Below, piece after piece: positions 51,040 to 59,258 of a stretch of 64,000 bases of DNA. Position numbers and translations under genes: made by a program. Where the stretch lies: positions 82,029-146,028 of the forward strand of contig DEWH01000019.1 in NCBI GenBank assembly GCA_002363155.1. The letters run 5' to 3'. Source of the stretch: Ruminococcaceae bacterium UBA3215 (GTDB taxonomy: Bacteria > Bacillota > Clostridia > Oscillospirales > Ruminococcaceae). Numbering within the stretch: the first letter of the stretch is position 1; every line of letters begins with the position of its first letter. The notes below the pieces were generated by a model. The model was not told the DNA's origin. It made no database searches and was given only the letters and a program-made list of their open reading frames with translations.

Positions 51040-51804
51040 ATGGAGAAATTAGACTTTCTGATAAACTATCTGCTGTCAGAAAGAAACGATGTTGACGGAA
51101 TTGAGATACCAAACAATGGTACAGATAAATTCCGCCTTTACAGAAGCCTTGTGAATATCCGCCCTGCTGTCAAGGCAGACGAGGATTTTTTGCAGGCAGA
51201 GGACGAATATCTCACTGCCTTGACCGAGAGCAAGGGCATCACGGATATTGCAGATCTGTTGCCAATAGAGGACGGCATTTACCTTTGGAAAGGTGATATT
51301 ACCACGCTCCGATGCGGTGCGATAGTCAACGCTGCCAATTCGGGAATGACGGGGTGCTGGCAGCCGTGTCACTCTTGTATCGACAACTGTATCCACACCT
51401 TTGCAGGCGTTCGTCTGCGGTATGAGTGCGGTCAGATCATGCAGGCGCAGGGTCATGAAGAACCCACGGGCAGGGCGAAGATCACTCCTGCCTACAACCT
51501 GCCCTGTGACTATGTGATACACACCGTGGGACCGATCGTGCAGGGACGGCTCACGGAGGAGCATTGCCGACTGCTTGAAAGCTCATACAAAAGCTGTCTT
51601 GAAATTGCTATGCAAAACGGTATCGTGAGTATCGCTTTCTGCTGTATCTCAACGGGTGTGTTCGGATTTCCGCAGGATAAAGCGGCGGAGATCGCAGTCC
51701 GCACCGTCAGGGAGTTTTGCAAAACGCACGATATACAGGTGATCTTCAATGTGTTCAAGGAGGACGATCATGAAATTTACAAAAGACTACTCGGCGGAAA
51801 TTGA
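51040..51804 (+). CDS. Zinc-dependent macrodomain ADP-ribosyl hydrolase
   Basis: 254 residues. A helical N-terminal part (1-75) precedes the macrodomain: WKGDITTLRCGAIVNAANSG, then the Cys/His-rich GCWQPCHSCIDNCIHTFAG (Cys106, His111, Cys113), which marks the zinc-macro class linked to SirTM, then GRAKITPAYNLPCDYVIHTV and CISTGVFGFPQDKAA. These enzymes remove ADP-ribose that the partner sirtuin attached. The sirtuin gene overlaps its last 35 bases, so the two are translationally coupled. Confidence 0.92.
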   Translation: MEKLDFLINYLLSERNDVDGIEIPNNGTDKFRLYRSLVNIRPAVKADEDFLQAEDEYLTALTESKGITDIADLLPIEDGIYLWKGDITTLRCGAIVNAANSGMTGCWQPCHSCIDNCIHTFAGVRLRYECGQIMQAQGHEEPTGRAKITPAYNLPCDYVIHTVGPIVQGRLTEEHCRLLESSYKSCLEIAMQNGIVSIAFCCISTGVFGFPQDKAAEIAVRTVREFCKTHDIQVIFNVFKEDDHEIYKRLLGGN

Positions 51805-52618
51805 CCGTCTGAAAAAAGAAATACAGACCGCTGATGCGATCGTCATCGGTGCAGGGGCAGGTCTTTCCACCGCCGCAGGCTTTACCTATTCGGGAGAGCG
51901 TTTGCAGAAGTATTTTGCCGATTTCGTGGAGAAATACGGCTTTCGGGATATGTATTCCGGCGGTTTTTATCCCTTTGAAACGTCCGAAGAGATGTGGGCG
52001 TACTGGTCACGCTACATCTACATCAACCGCTATATGGACGTGGACAACGGCACATACAAGCGCTTGTTTGAGCTTGTGAAGGACAAGGACTATTTTGTTC
52101 TCACCACCAATGTTGACCACCAATTCCAAAAGGCAGGATTTGACAAGCACCGTCTTTTCTATACGCAGGGCGATTATGGGCTTTGGCAGTGCAGTGAGCC
52201 GTGCCACCAAAAGACCTATGACAACGAAGAAACCGTCAGGGCGATGTTTGAGCAGCAGAAGGATATGCGTGTTCCGTCAGAGCTTGTGCCGAAGTGTCCT
52301 GTCTGCGGAAAACCCATGAGCATGAACCTCAGAGCCGATGATACCTTTGTTGAGGACGAGGGCTGGCACAAAGCAGCGGAACGTTATGACGAGTTCCTGC
52401 GCCGCCATGAGGGACTGCATATCCTGTTCTTAGAGCTTGGTGTGGGTATGAACACGCCTGTCATCATCAAATATCCATTCTGGAGAATGACTGCGAAAAA
52501 TCCGAAGGCGGTCTATGCCTGCCTGAATTTCGGGGAAGCGTATGCGCCCGATGAGATCAAAGAGCAGAGTATTCTTATAGGTGGGGATATTCGTGAGGTG
52601 CTGTCTAAAATCAAATGA
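51770..52618 (+). CDS. Class-M sirtuin (SirTM), protein ADP-ribosyltransferase
   Basis: 282 residues from ATG 51770, because AAGGAGG lies at 51757; an ATG at 51749 has no site. NAD-binding GAGAGLSTAAGFTYSG; TTNVDHQFQKAG with Asn114 and Asp116; then TQGDYGLWQCS, where the catalytic His of deacylase sirtuins (HG) is replaced by Gln133. This replacement is the mark of SirTM enzymes that transfer ADP-ribose instead of deacylating. Zinc Cys141, 145, 176, 179. The usual partners GcvH-L and LplA2 (lipoylated target) are not encoded here. Confidence 0.92.
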   Translation: MKFTKDYSAEIDRLKKEIQTADAIVIGAGAGLSTAAGFTYSGERLQKYFADFVEKYGFRDMYSGGFYPFETSEEMWAYWSRYIYINRYMDVDNGTYKRLFELVKDKDYFVLTTNVDHQFQKAGFDKHRLFYTQGDYGLWQCSEPCHQKTYDNEETVRAMFEQQKDMRVPSELVPKCPVCGKPMSMNLRADDTFVEDEGWHKAAERYDEFLRRHEGLHILFLELGVGMNTPVIIKYPFWRMTAKNPKAVYACLNFGEAYAPDEIKEQSILIGGDIREVLSKIK

Positions 52619-52797
52619 TCATCCGCAAATAACGGCGTAAACAATAAGTGCAATGCTCTCCACTCACGGAGAACATTTCTGTTCCGGGAAATAAACGCGG
52701 TGATAAAGCATCTCCTCCTGCTTCTCCTGACCTTACCTGCGGTATGTCCGGAAAGGAGCATCCACTTCGCGCTTTTTGTCAAATATGTATATTATTG

Positions 52798-52826
52798 TTG
52801 ACAATATGATATAATTATGGTAAAAT
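52798..52826 (+). promoter_or_regulatory. Promoter upstream of the paired unknown genes
   Basis: TTGACA (52798), 17 bp, TAAAAT (52821). Apart from this the 52619-52939 stretch shows no gene; a short hairpin TTGTCAAATATG... before it is weak. Confidence 0.65.
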
Positions 52827-52939
52827 ATGGATAAACAACGGCTGTGTCGGACTCTGCGGCGGAATACGGATTTCTGTAAAACGCGCGTCGGAGCTGCACA
52901 CCGGTCAGTAAAAAAACACAGAGAGGAAGGTATTAAAAA

Positions 52940-53623
52940 ATGAACATTACACAAGATGAAGGGATCAGAATAATATCCGGATTTACGCAGCTCACCCCTG
53001 TGGACGCGGGAGAATTCTCGCAGATAGATATACAGGGAATGATGAAGTTCAACACTTCACAGTATGATATAAACGGGCTCGGGAATCTCTCGGTCATGAC
53101 TTCGGGAATGGCAGGTATGCAGATGCTGTCAGTAGTTATCACGCCGTTTGAGAAGAATATGCCGCTTCTGTCCATAGACTATATCATTAACAAGGAATAT
53201 GTCAAGGCTATCGTGGAGTTCTATGATCTCGTTGCGGACAAAAATACGGCAGAATATTCCGGTGTTCTCGACGCCGTAAAAGGACTTGAGAGCAGATACA
53301 GCGGGCTTGAGGATATCATAACCGAGCGTACCTGGCACAACGATCTTATGACTGTCTCTTTACACAAAACGGGAAAAACCGCCGACGAACAGTTTGAGAA
53401 GTTGTTCTGCGATACTCTACGCTGTTATATGGAAATGGCGTCTGAGCTTCCCGTCCTCAGCGCAGACGAAAAGGCTGAAAAGCTTGCTCTTACGCTGGAA
53501 TATACCGACTCCCTTATCTCAAAAGGCGGAGTTTCCACAGACGTTTTCAAGAAAGTCCTCGGTGAAGAAAAAACAAAGAAGTTTTTCGGCAAAGTATTCT
53601 TTGGTACCGAAAGCAGAAAATAA
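52940..53623 (+). CDS. Unknown protein, paralogue 1 (possible bilin-reductase-like fold)
   Basis: 227 residues, soluble, no signal peptide, family not recognised. It is a paralogue of the next gene: VVITPFEKNMPLLSIDYI versus MSFMPFEGNSVPYLLTDIM, VEFYDL versus VEYYDC, and a shared C terminus STDVFKKVLGEEKTKKFF versus SSDILKKVFGEKGAADFF. The core pattern (P-F-x-N-x-P-x-L-x-x-D, then K-x-x-x-x-V-E-F-Y-D) faintly recalls ferredoxin-dependent bilin reductases; that is a guess. A ferredoxin-flavodoxin gene follows. Ribosome site GAGAGGAAGG. Confidence 0.6.
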   Translation: MNITQDEGIRIISGFTQLTPVDAGEFSQIDIQGMMKFNTSQYDINGLGNLSVMTSGMAGMQMLSVVITPFEKNMPLLSIDYIINKEYVKAIVEFYDLVADKNTAEYSGVLDAVKGLESRYSGLEDIITERTWHNDLMTVSLHKTGKTADEQFEKLFCDTLRCYMEMASELPVLSADEKAEKLALTLEYTDSLISKGGVSTDVFKKVLGEEKTKKFFGKVFFGTESRK

Positions 53624-53690
53624 TTAAATGAACTCAGCCGGTGTACAGATCAACACGCGGCACAGCCTTTGATAAGGAGCATTTTATATC

Positions 53691-54362
53691 ATGACAGAAC
53701 CGGAAAAGATTGAAAAAGGGTCAGTCAGATTGTTTACATCCGGGACGGATCATACCTTAGTTCCGGAAGACGGATACAGCAGATTTTCATACCCTAAGCT
53801 CATAAAACTTATGAAATTTGATGTACGGCGTTATCGTATCAACGGGTTCGGGAATATGATGACTATGCGTACAAAAGGTCCGTTCGGTATGCGGCTTCTC
53901 ACTATGTCATTCATGCCATTTGAGGGAAACAGCGTCCCGTATCTGCTGACAGATATAATGGAAGTGGGAAAGAAAAGGCTTATTTTTGTGGAGTATTATG
54001 ACTGTACGTCCGAAAGATCCGAACAGCCCTTGCTTAAACGAGTCTGTGAAAAATATTCGGGAGTTCCCGACTATGAGGAAAAGCCCACCTGGTATATCGG
54101 CGAGAGAACGGGATATTCCATGATAAAGTCACTTGAAGCGGACAGCAAAGTAAGTCTTTCAGAAATCGCGGCAGACAGCATAAGAGCCTATAAAAAATCG
54201 GCATTTTCCGCCGGGAAGTCCGGTGAAAACCTCGCGGGACTTATGAAATTCCGCGAAAGAATGATAAATGAAGGGAATCCGTCATCGGATATCCTGAAAA
54301 AGGTATTCGGCGAAAAGGGTGCCGCCGATTTCTTCAAAAAATGCGTAATGCCCGAAAAATGA
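53691..54362 (+). CDS. Unknown protein, paralogue 2
   Basis: 223 residues, 67 bp after its paralogue, so a tandem duplication that has diverged widely (about a quarter of positions alike by eye). It keeps GFGNMMTMRTKGPFGMRLLT (cf. GLGNLSVMTSGMAGMQMLS), the P-F-E-x-N-x-x-P segment, VEYYD and the C-terminal helix. A Trp-Tyr pair (KPTWYIGERTGYS) aligns with RTWHNDLMTVS. No catalytic motif of a known class. The AGGAGC site and the 39-bp gap to the flavodoxin-ferredoxin gene suggest one operon of three. Confidence 0.6.
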   Translation: MTEPEKIEKGSVRLFTSGTDHTLVPEDGYSRFSYPKLIKLMKFDVRRYRINGFGNMMTMRTKGPFGMRLLTMSFMPFEGNSVPYLLTDIMEVGKKRLIFVEYYDCTSERSEQPLLKRVCEKYSGVPDYEEKPTWYIGERTGYSMIKSLEADSKVSLSEIAADSIRAYKKSAFSAGKSGENLAGLMKFRERMINEGNPSSDILKKVFGEKGAADFFKKCVMPEK

Positions 54363-54401
54363 TAAGAATCTGACAATAATAACAGGACGGGAGTGTTTGT
54401 A

Positions 54402-55205
54402 ATGATTTTGTATTTTTCAGCTACGGGAAACACAAAATATGTCGCTGAGATGCTCGCAAAAAAGCTCGGGGACGAGTCTCTGGATCTTATAAAGAGGATA
54501 AGGAGCAATGACCATTCCGTGATACGCTCGCAGAAACCTTTTGTGATCTGTACACCGATATATGTATCATATATCCCGCTTTTCCTTGAAGAATTCCTGA
54601 GGAAGCAGAAGTTTGCGGGCAACAGGAAAGTTTACTTTGTTTTCACAAGCGGCGGCGGACATTCCGGCGCTGCGGGAGCCGCGGCTGAGAATATCGTGCG
54701 CAGAAAAAAGATGCTCTATATGGGATACGTGGATGTAAAAATGCCCAACAATTATATGGCTCTTAAATTCATACCCGCTCCCTCGGACGAAAAGATCATT
54801 GATATGCTGAAAGAATCGCGTATTCAGGTTTTCAGAGCGGCACACGCTGTCGCAAGGGAGAAAAGGATCAGAGTAAGACATATAACGCAAGCCGAAAATG
54901 CGGCTACAAAAGCCCTTGCTGTTTTCTGGAAAAGGTTTATGCAGCCCTCGAAGGATTTTCACGCGACGGATAAGTGCATAGGCTGCGGAAAATGTGCTTC
55001 GGTCTGTCCTTTGAACAACATTGAGCTCAGAGACGGACGTCCTGTATGGAACGCTTCATGTGCGCACTGTATGGCGTGCATCGGAAACTGCCCGGTCGAA
55101 GCAATAGAATACGGCAGCAAAACACATGAGAAGCCGAAATACAACATAAAGAAATACAGCGGAAAGAACGGCGCTGCTATCAGAGCCGCGTTAAAACTCA
55201 AATAA
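54402..55205 (+). CDS. Flavodoxin fused to 2[4Fe-4S] ferredoxin (EFR1 family)
   Basis: 267 residues from the ATG at 54402 (GGGAG eight bases upstream). Flavodoxin domain with the FMN phosphate loop FSATGNTKYVAE (about 6-17) and TSGGGHSGAAG; C-terminal ferredoxin with CIGCGKCASVCP and CAHCMACIGNCP. It moves low-potential electrons, partner unknown. Being third after two paralogous unknown genes, it could deliver electrons to them. Some relatives lie beside nitroreductase or flavin genes; a decayed flavin-reductase gene follows here. Confidence 0.9.
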   Translation: MILYFSATGNTKYVAEMLAKKLGDESLDLIKRIRSNDHSVIRSQKPFVICTPIYVSYIPLFLEEFLRKQKFAGNRKVYFVFTSGGGHSGAAGAAAENIVRRKKMLYMGYVDVKMPNNYMALKFIPAPSDEKIIDMLKESRIQVFRAAHAVAREKRIRVRHITQAENAATKALAVFWKRFMQPSKDFHATDKCIGCGKCASVCPLNNIELRDGRPVWNASCAHCMACIGNCPVEAIEYGSKTHEKPKYNIKKYSGKNGAAIRAALKLK

Positions 55206-55399
55206 GGATTTACTTCGCTGAGGCCTCTGGATAACTTCTATCAGTCCTCTCTGTTCTTCCCGATGCCGGTCGTTCTTGTAAGTACGCTTACCGACGACGG
55301 TAAGGCTGTGTGAAGTGGGCAGAAGAGAACAATGTAAAGGTCATTGATGTGAAAGAAATGGAGATCATCAACGATAAAAGATCGAAAGAAAAATCATAA
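55206..55399 (+). pseudogene. Remnant of a flavin-reductase-like gene with internal deletion
   Basis: Reading from 55206 gives GFTSLRPLDNFYQSSLFFPM then PVVLVSTLTDDGKAV and a TGA stop; the beginning of flavin-reductase/flavoredoxin proteins has just this form (PVVLVSTxxxDGK). Straight after the stop, in the same frame, KWAEENNVKVIDVKEMEII and DKRSKEKS* reads like a protein C terminus. The middle of about 100 residues is missing. No start codon or ribosome site. Confidence 0.6.
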
Positions 55400-55430
55400 T
55401 AAATTACAATGAAAGAAGGAAATAAAAGGT

Positions 55431-56288
55431 ATGAAAGTCGTACTTGCCGGAGCTTTCGGAAATCTCGGATACGAGATACTCAAAGTGCTTATCGCAAAAG
55501 GCCATGAGGTCGTGGCTGCCGATATCAAAGAAAAAGAGAACAACGGACTTGAAGGGAAATATACATTCCGCCGTATCGATGCCCTGAAAAAGGAATCATT
55601 CAAAGGGTTATGCACCGGCGCACAGATAGTTATCACGACCATGGGTCTGACGGGCGCTTCAACAACAGTGAACAACTACGATATCGACTATAAGGGAAAT
55701 ATGTACCTTTATTTAGCCGCAAGAGCCGCAGGAGTACAAAAGTTCAACTACATCTCGGTCATAGCGTGCCGCGAGCCCGGAGCTGAGAAGATACCGATGC
55801 TCCACGCAAAAGCGCTCGCGGAAGAAAAGATCATGTCACAGCCTATGGATTATGTGATTTACCGCCCGACCGGATATTTCTACGACATCGCAAAGGTGTT
55901 CAAGCCTTATGTGGACAGCGGTGAGATGCGTCTTCTCAAAGGTTGTCACGGAGTAAAGGCGAATGTTGTGGATTGTCCTGATTTTGCCGAATTCATCGTA
56001 GATCACATGGAAGACAAAAATCGGATATATGAAATCGGCGGAAAAGAGACATATACCTACGAGCAGATGGCGCGTATGTGCTTTGAGGCGGCAGGAAAGC
56101 CTCTCAGGATCAAGGACAGTCCCGCATGGATGTTCGGTTTCCTCGCAAATCTCCCCAAGATCAAAAAAGCCGGAAAGCACGATATTATACTGTTTTCGAA
56201 ATGGACGCTCTCACATGATCTTGTGGGAAAGGATATAGTCGGTGACAGCTCATTCGCGGATTATATCAAAGCGTATTTCGGACACTGA
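55431..56288 (+). CDS. Extended/atypical SDR-family NAD(P)-binding protein
   Basis: 285 residues. Rossmann loop VVLAGAFGNLGYEILKVL (GxxGxxG) at the N terminus; the strand-4 region VITTMGLTGAST and YISVIACREPGAEKIPMLHAKALAEEKI hold the Ser and downstream Lys, with no clear Tyr-xxx-Lys. The C-terminal substrate domain (EIGGKETYTYEQMARMCFEA) is typical of NmrA/complex-I-type atypical SDRs. It may be a quinone or redox-sensing reductase. Ribosome site GAAGGAAA; terminator downstream. Confidence 0.85.
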   Translation: MKVVLAGAFGNLGYEILKVLIAKGHEVVAADIKEKENNGLEGKYTFRRIDALKKESFKGLCTGAQIVITTMGLTGASTTVNNYDIDYKGNMYLYLAARAAGVQKFNYISVIACREPGAEKIPMLHAKALAEEKIMSQPMDYVIYRPTGYFYDIAKVFKPYVDSGEMRLLKGCHGVKANVVDCPDFAEFIVDHMEDKNRIYEIGGKETYTYEQMARMCFEAAGKPLRIKDSPAWMFGFLANLPKIKKAGKHDIILFSKWTLSHDLVGKDIVGDSSFADYIKAYFGH

Positions 56289-56312
56289 GCCGGATCAGGA
56301 TATCTGAAAGAA

Positions 56313-56357
56313 AAAGGCATTACCGATCACAAAAGTCGATAATGCCTTTATTTTTTG
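56313..56357 (+). terminator. Terminator of the SDR gene
   Basis: AAAGGCATTA pairs with TAATGCCTTT, followed by ATTTTTTG. Confidence 0.85.
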
Positions 56358-56507
56358 TATGACCCGCAGGCCTTTCTGTCGTTACGCAGCCTGTCAGATG
56401 CCCCTGCTCGAAACATCACGGTTTCAAGGGCAGGCGTGCCGAAGATGACAAGGACGACAGGAAATAAAGAAACAAGCCCGTGAAACGCAGCAGGATCGTG
56501 GAATAAA

Positions 56508-56764
56508 TTAATGTCTGCTCATCAGCCAACAAATTGCTTCATAGCGCAGCTTGAAGCAATTTATTGGCTGCAAAAGTGCAAGGAAAATTAATATATTTTA
56601 GGATTTTCCTTGCACTTTTGTTCGTCCGAAGGACGAAATGAGCTTGACATCAAGGAATGTGTCCGTTGTTTAAATGCACCGCAGGCGCATTTAAACAACA
56701 TCTGAAAATCTGTTTTGCAGATTTTCAGCCAATAACTGCCAAAAGGCAGTTATTGAGGACACAT
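56508..56764 (-). ncRNA. Structured element, copy 1: two three-hairpin multiloops (candidate ncRNA or MITE)
   Basis: Read on the minus strand, ATGTGTCC (56757-56764) pairs with GGACACAT (56657-56664) enclosing three hairpins (AATAACTGCC/GGCAGTTATT, CTGAAAATCTG/CAGATTTTCAG, GTTGTTTAAATGC/GCATTTAAACAAC). Then TGATGTC...GCTCAT pairs with ATGAGC...GACATTA at the far end, enclosing TTCGTCC/GGACGAA, AAAAGTGCAAGGAAAA/TTTTCCTTGCACTTTT and a long helix capped by CTTCAAGCTGCGCTATGAAG. The copy at 58855-59112 keeps all helices with paired base changes. G-U pairs mostly favour this strand as the RNA. Strand and function are inference. Confidence 0.7.
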
Positions 56765-56929
56765 AAATTATCGCCCATAAAATCATTTGATACCCCTCAA
56801 AGCGTTTATTCATGCGGCTTTCAAAATGAATGGGATTTTAAATTTTCCATCGCCTGCAACTGGCTTATTTAAGGTGTTTTATTGAGTTTCGCGTTCAGTT
56901 TTTTGGGGAAACTTAAAGATACAAAATAA

Positions 56930-56958
56930 TTGACAACGATGATAAGATGTGGTATAAT
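56930..56958 (+). promoter_or_regulatory. Promoter of the Cache-GGDEF gene
   Basis: TTGACA (56930), 17 bp, TATAAT (56953): perfect consensus, about 40 bp before the start. The 56765-56929 stretch shows no other feature. Confidence 0.85.
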
Positions 56959-56999
56959 GAAAAATACTCAAAGTATTATTATCTAAAGGGGATGACACC

Positions 57000-58856
57000 T
57001 TGAATAATAATAACATCTCATTCGCCGATGCGTTCGCAAAGTTCGGCAAGAGAAATCTTGCCGCATCACTTATGGTCATCGTTTTCTTTGTTGCGTTAAT
57101 AGTAGTGTATTTTTTCAATTTGTCATCGTCGATAAAGGAAAGCATCATCACGAAGGGCGAGCTCAATGCGGTGCAGTCAGCAGACCGCTTCGACAGATAT
57201 CTCCTTACGGGTATGGATTCGATAAAGCTTGCAAGCCATACCATAGATACAATGCTTCAGGAGGAAAGGAGCAACGAGGAGATACTTGAATACATGACGA
57301 AAGAGACGGATTGTATCATCGCCTCGATAGATGAGCATTTCACCGGTCTGTACGGATACATCCGGGGAGAATATCTTGACGGCGTGGGCTGGGTCCCGGA
57401 CGAGGATTATGTCCCGACAGAACGCCCGTGGTATATTATAGGGCGTGAGTTCGACGGCGAGATCGCGCTTGTCGAGCCCTATCTCGATGCGCAGACCGGA
57501 ACAGTCATGATGACGCTTTCAAAACAGCTAAGCGACGGGGTAAGCGTTGTGTCCTTCGATGTAGATCTCGGAAAGGTGCAGGAGATAACCGAGGAAGTTG
57601 CTGCCGAGAACTACGGAATGCAGGAGATAGTTCTCGATGATACGGGCGGCGTCGTGGCACATTCGGACAAGTCATGCATCGGACAGAACTTCATGAAAGA
57701 GACCGGAACTCTCGGAAGCGAGATAGCAAAGAGACTGTTTACAGGCAATGAACAGACCTTTGAGCTTTCCTACAGCGGAAACAGCTACATTGTGTATTCC
57801 GTGCCTATCGAGAACGGCTGGTATTGCGTGTCGGTAATAGAATCCGGCAGCATATTCGCTCCGCTGAAAATGCTTTTTGCCGCCACAGTTCTTGTTGTCA
57901 TTATTACGATCACAATACTCTGTGCGATCTTCGTAAACACCATAACCAAGAACAGTGTCGCGGAGAAGCTCGGACACCAGCTTTCGACAGCTGCGGACAT
58001 ATATATGACTGTGCATGATATCGACCTTATCAACGATACGTTCAGCGAGATAAGCGTTAATGACAAGAGAGTATCCGACTTCATCGGAAAAGGCAGAACC
58101 AATATGCGTGAGACTTTCTACAATGCTCTGGAAGCGCTCACCGATGAAGCGACAAGAAACGTTGTACGGGAATTCACAGATCTCGATACGCTTGATAAGC
58201 GGCTTGAAAATACAAAGACCATAACAACGGAGTTCCTGAACCATGACAATAAATGGTGTCGCGGAAGATTCATAGCTTCCGAACGTACAGCAGACGGAAG
58301 GCTGTCTCACGTTCTGTTCATGACCGAGCAGATAGACGACGAGAAGAGAAACCGCGACAGACTGCAGTATATGTCGGAGACGGACGGCCTTACCGGCGTC
58401 AGCAACCGTGTGAGCGGAGAACATAAGATCAGGGAACTGCTGAGTCTGGGCAGAGGCGGTATGTTCATGCTGCTTGACGCCGACAAGTTCAAGGATATCA
58501 ATGACAGCTTCGGTCATTCGGCAGGCGACAAGGTGCTTATTTCCATAGCATACTGCATGAAGCGCGCATTCAGAAGCAGCGACATAGTAATGCGTCTCGG
58601 CGGAGATGAGTTCGCGGCATTTGCGCAGGATGTCTGCGACGAAAAGACAGGACGCGAAGTGATAAACAGGCTGTTTGAGAATCTTTGCGCTGTGCGTATC
58701 CCCGAACTCGGAGGCAAACTCATATCTGTCAGTGTGGGCGCAGTATTCTCGGAACCGGATCGTGATGATACGTTTGAAGAGCTGTATAAACGCGCGGATG
58801 AGTGTACTTATACAAGCAAATCGCATGAAGGAAACTATGCTGTTTACGGTAAGTAA
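57000..58856 (+). CDS. Membrane Cache-domain diguanylate cyclase
   Basis: 618 residues, TTG start with AAAGGGG upstream. Layout: membrane helix about 20-40; extracytoplasmic double Cache domain about 41-285 (WVPDEDYVPTERPWY and VEPYLDAQTGTVMMTLSKQL are typical); helix about 288-310; a PAS-like cytoplasmic region; GGDEF domain with DGLTGVSNR and intact GGDEF at 534-538. It makes cyclic di-GMP in answer to an outside ligand. The gene stands alone between two inverted copies of a structured element; its TAA stop overlaps the right copy by two bases. An EAL phosphodiesterase gene converges on it. Confidence 0.92.
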   Translation: MNNNNISFADAFAKFGKRNLAASLMVIVFFVALIVVYFFNLSSSIKESIITKGELNAVQSADRFDRYLLTGMDSIKLASHTIDTMLQEERSNEEILEYMTKETDCIIASIDEHFTGLYGYIRGEYLDGVGWVPDEDYVPTERPWYIIGREFDGEIALVEPYLDAQTGTVMMTLSKQLSDGVSVVSFDVDLGKVQEITEEVAAENYGMQEIVLDDTGGVVAHSDKSCIGQNFMKETGTLGSEIAKRLFTGNEQTFELSYSGNSYIVYSVPIENGWYCVSVIESGSIFAPLKMLFAATVLVVIITITILCAIFVNTITKNSVAEKLGHQLSTAADIYMTVHDIDLINDTFSEISVNDKRVSDFIGKGRTNMRETFYNALEALTDEATRNVVREFTDLDTLDKRLENTKTITTEFLNHDNKWCRGRFIASERTADGRLSHVLFMTEQIDDEKRNRDRLQYMSETDGLTGVSNRVSGEHKIRELLSLGRGGMFMLLDADKFKDINDSFGHSAGDKVLISIAYCMKRAFRSSDIVMRLGGDEFAAFAQDVCDEKTGREVINRLFENLCAVRIPELGGKLISVSVGAVFSEPDRDDTFEELYKRADECTYTSKSHEGNYAVYGK

Positions 58857-59112
58857 TGTGTCCTCAACAACTGCCTTTTGGCAGTTGTTGTTCCGAAATC
58901 CGCAAAGCGGACTTCGGAAAGCCTTAAAAAGACGCTGAAAGCGTATTTTTAAGGCGGACACATTCCTTGATGTCAAGCTCATTTCGTCCTTCGGACGAAC
59001 AAAAGTGCAAGGATAATTTGTTTATTTCGGAATTTTCCTTGCACTTTTGCAACCGTGAAAAGGCTTCAAGCTGCGCTATGAAGCCTTTTCGCGGTTGATG
59101 AGCAGACATTAA
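58855..59112 (+). ncRNA. Structured element, copy 2: two three-hairpin multiloops (candidate ncRNA or MITE)
   Basis: Helix 58856-58863/58956-58963 encloses hairpins 58865-58890, 58891-58919 and 58921-58955. Helices 58968-58974/59105-59111 and 58977-58982/59098-59103 enclose a TTCG-loop hairpin (CGTCCTTCGGACG), AAAAGTGCAAGGA/TCCTTGCACTTTT and CAACCGTGAAAAGGCTTCA paired with its complement around AGCTGCGCTA. It begins at the stop codon of the diguanylate cyclase and a strong terminator follows 16 bp after its end, so it may be the 3' part of that mRNA or a processed RNA. Confidence 0.7.
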
Positions 59113-59127
59113 ATAAGGCAAAAATAC

Positions 59128-59164
59128 AGACCGGTCGGATGTTATCAGCCGACCGGTCTTTTTT
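59128..59164 (+). terminator. Terminator after structured element copy 2
   Basis: AGACCGGTCGG pairs with CCGACCGGTCT, followed by TTTTTT. Nothing recognisable is seen between it and the EAL gene end. Confidence 0.9.
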
Positions 59165-59258
59165 GATGATGCTATTCGGGCAATAACTCATGGAGCCCAT
59201 ACGCAGAGCGTGCAGGAATGACGAAACATAAAGGCAAAGCCGTAATGCGGTACAGACT

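Noticed and set aside
57672..58982. Long minus-strand frame under the Cache-GGDEF gene
   Set aside because: Antisense to a clear Cache-GGDEF gene; it arises from codon bias.
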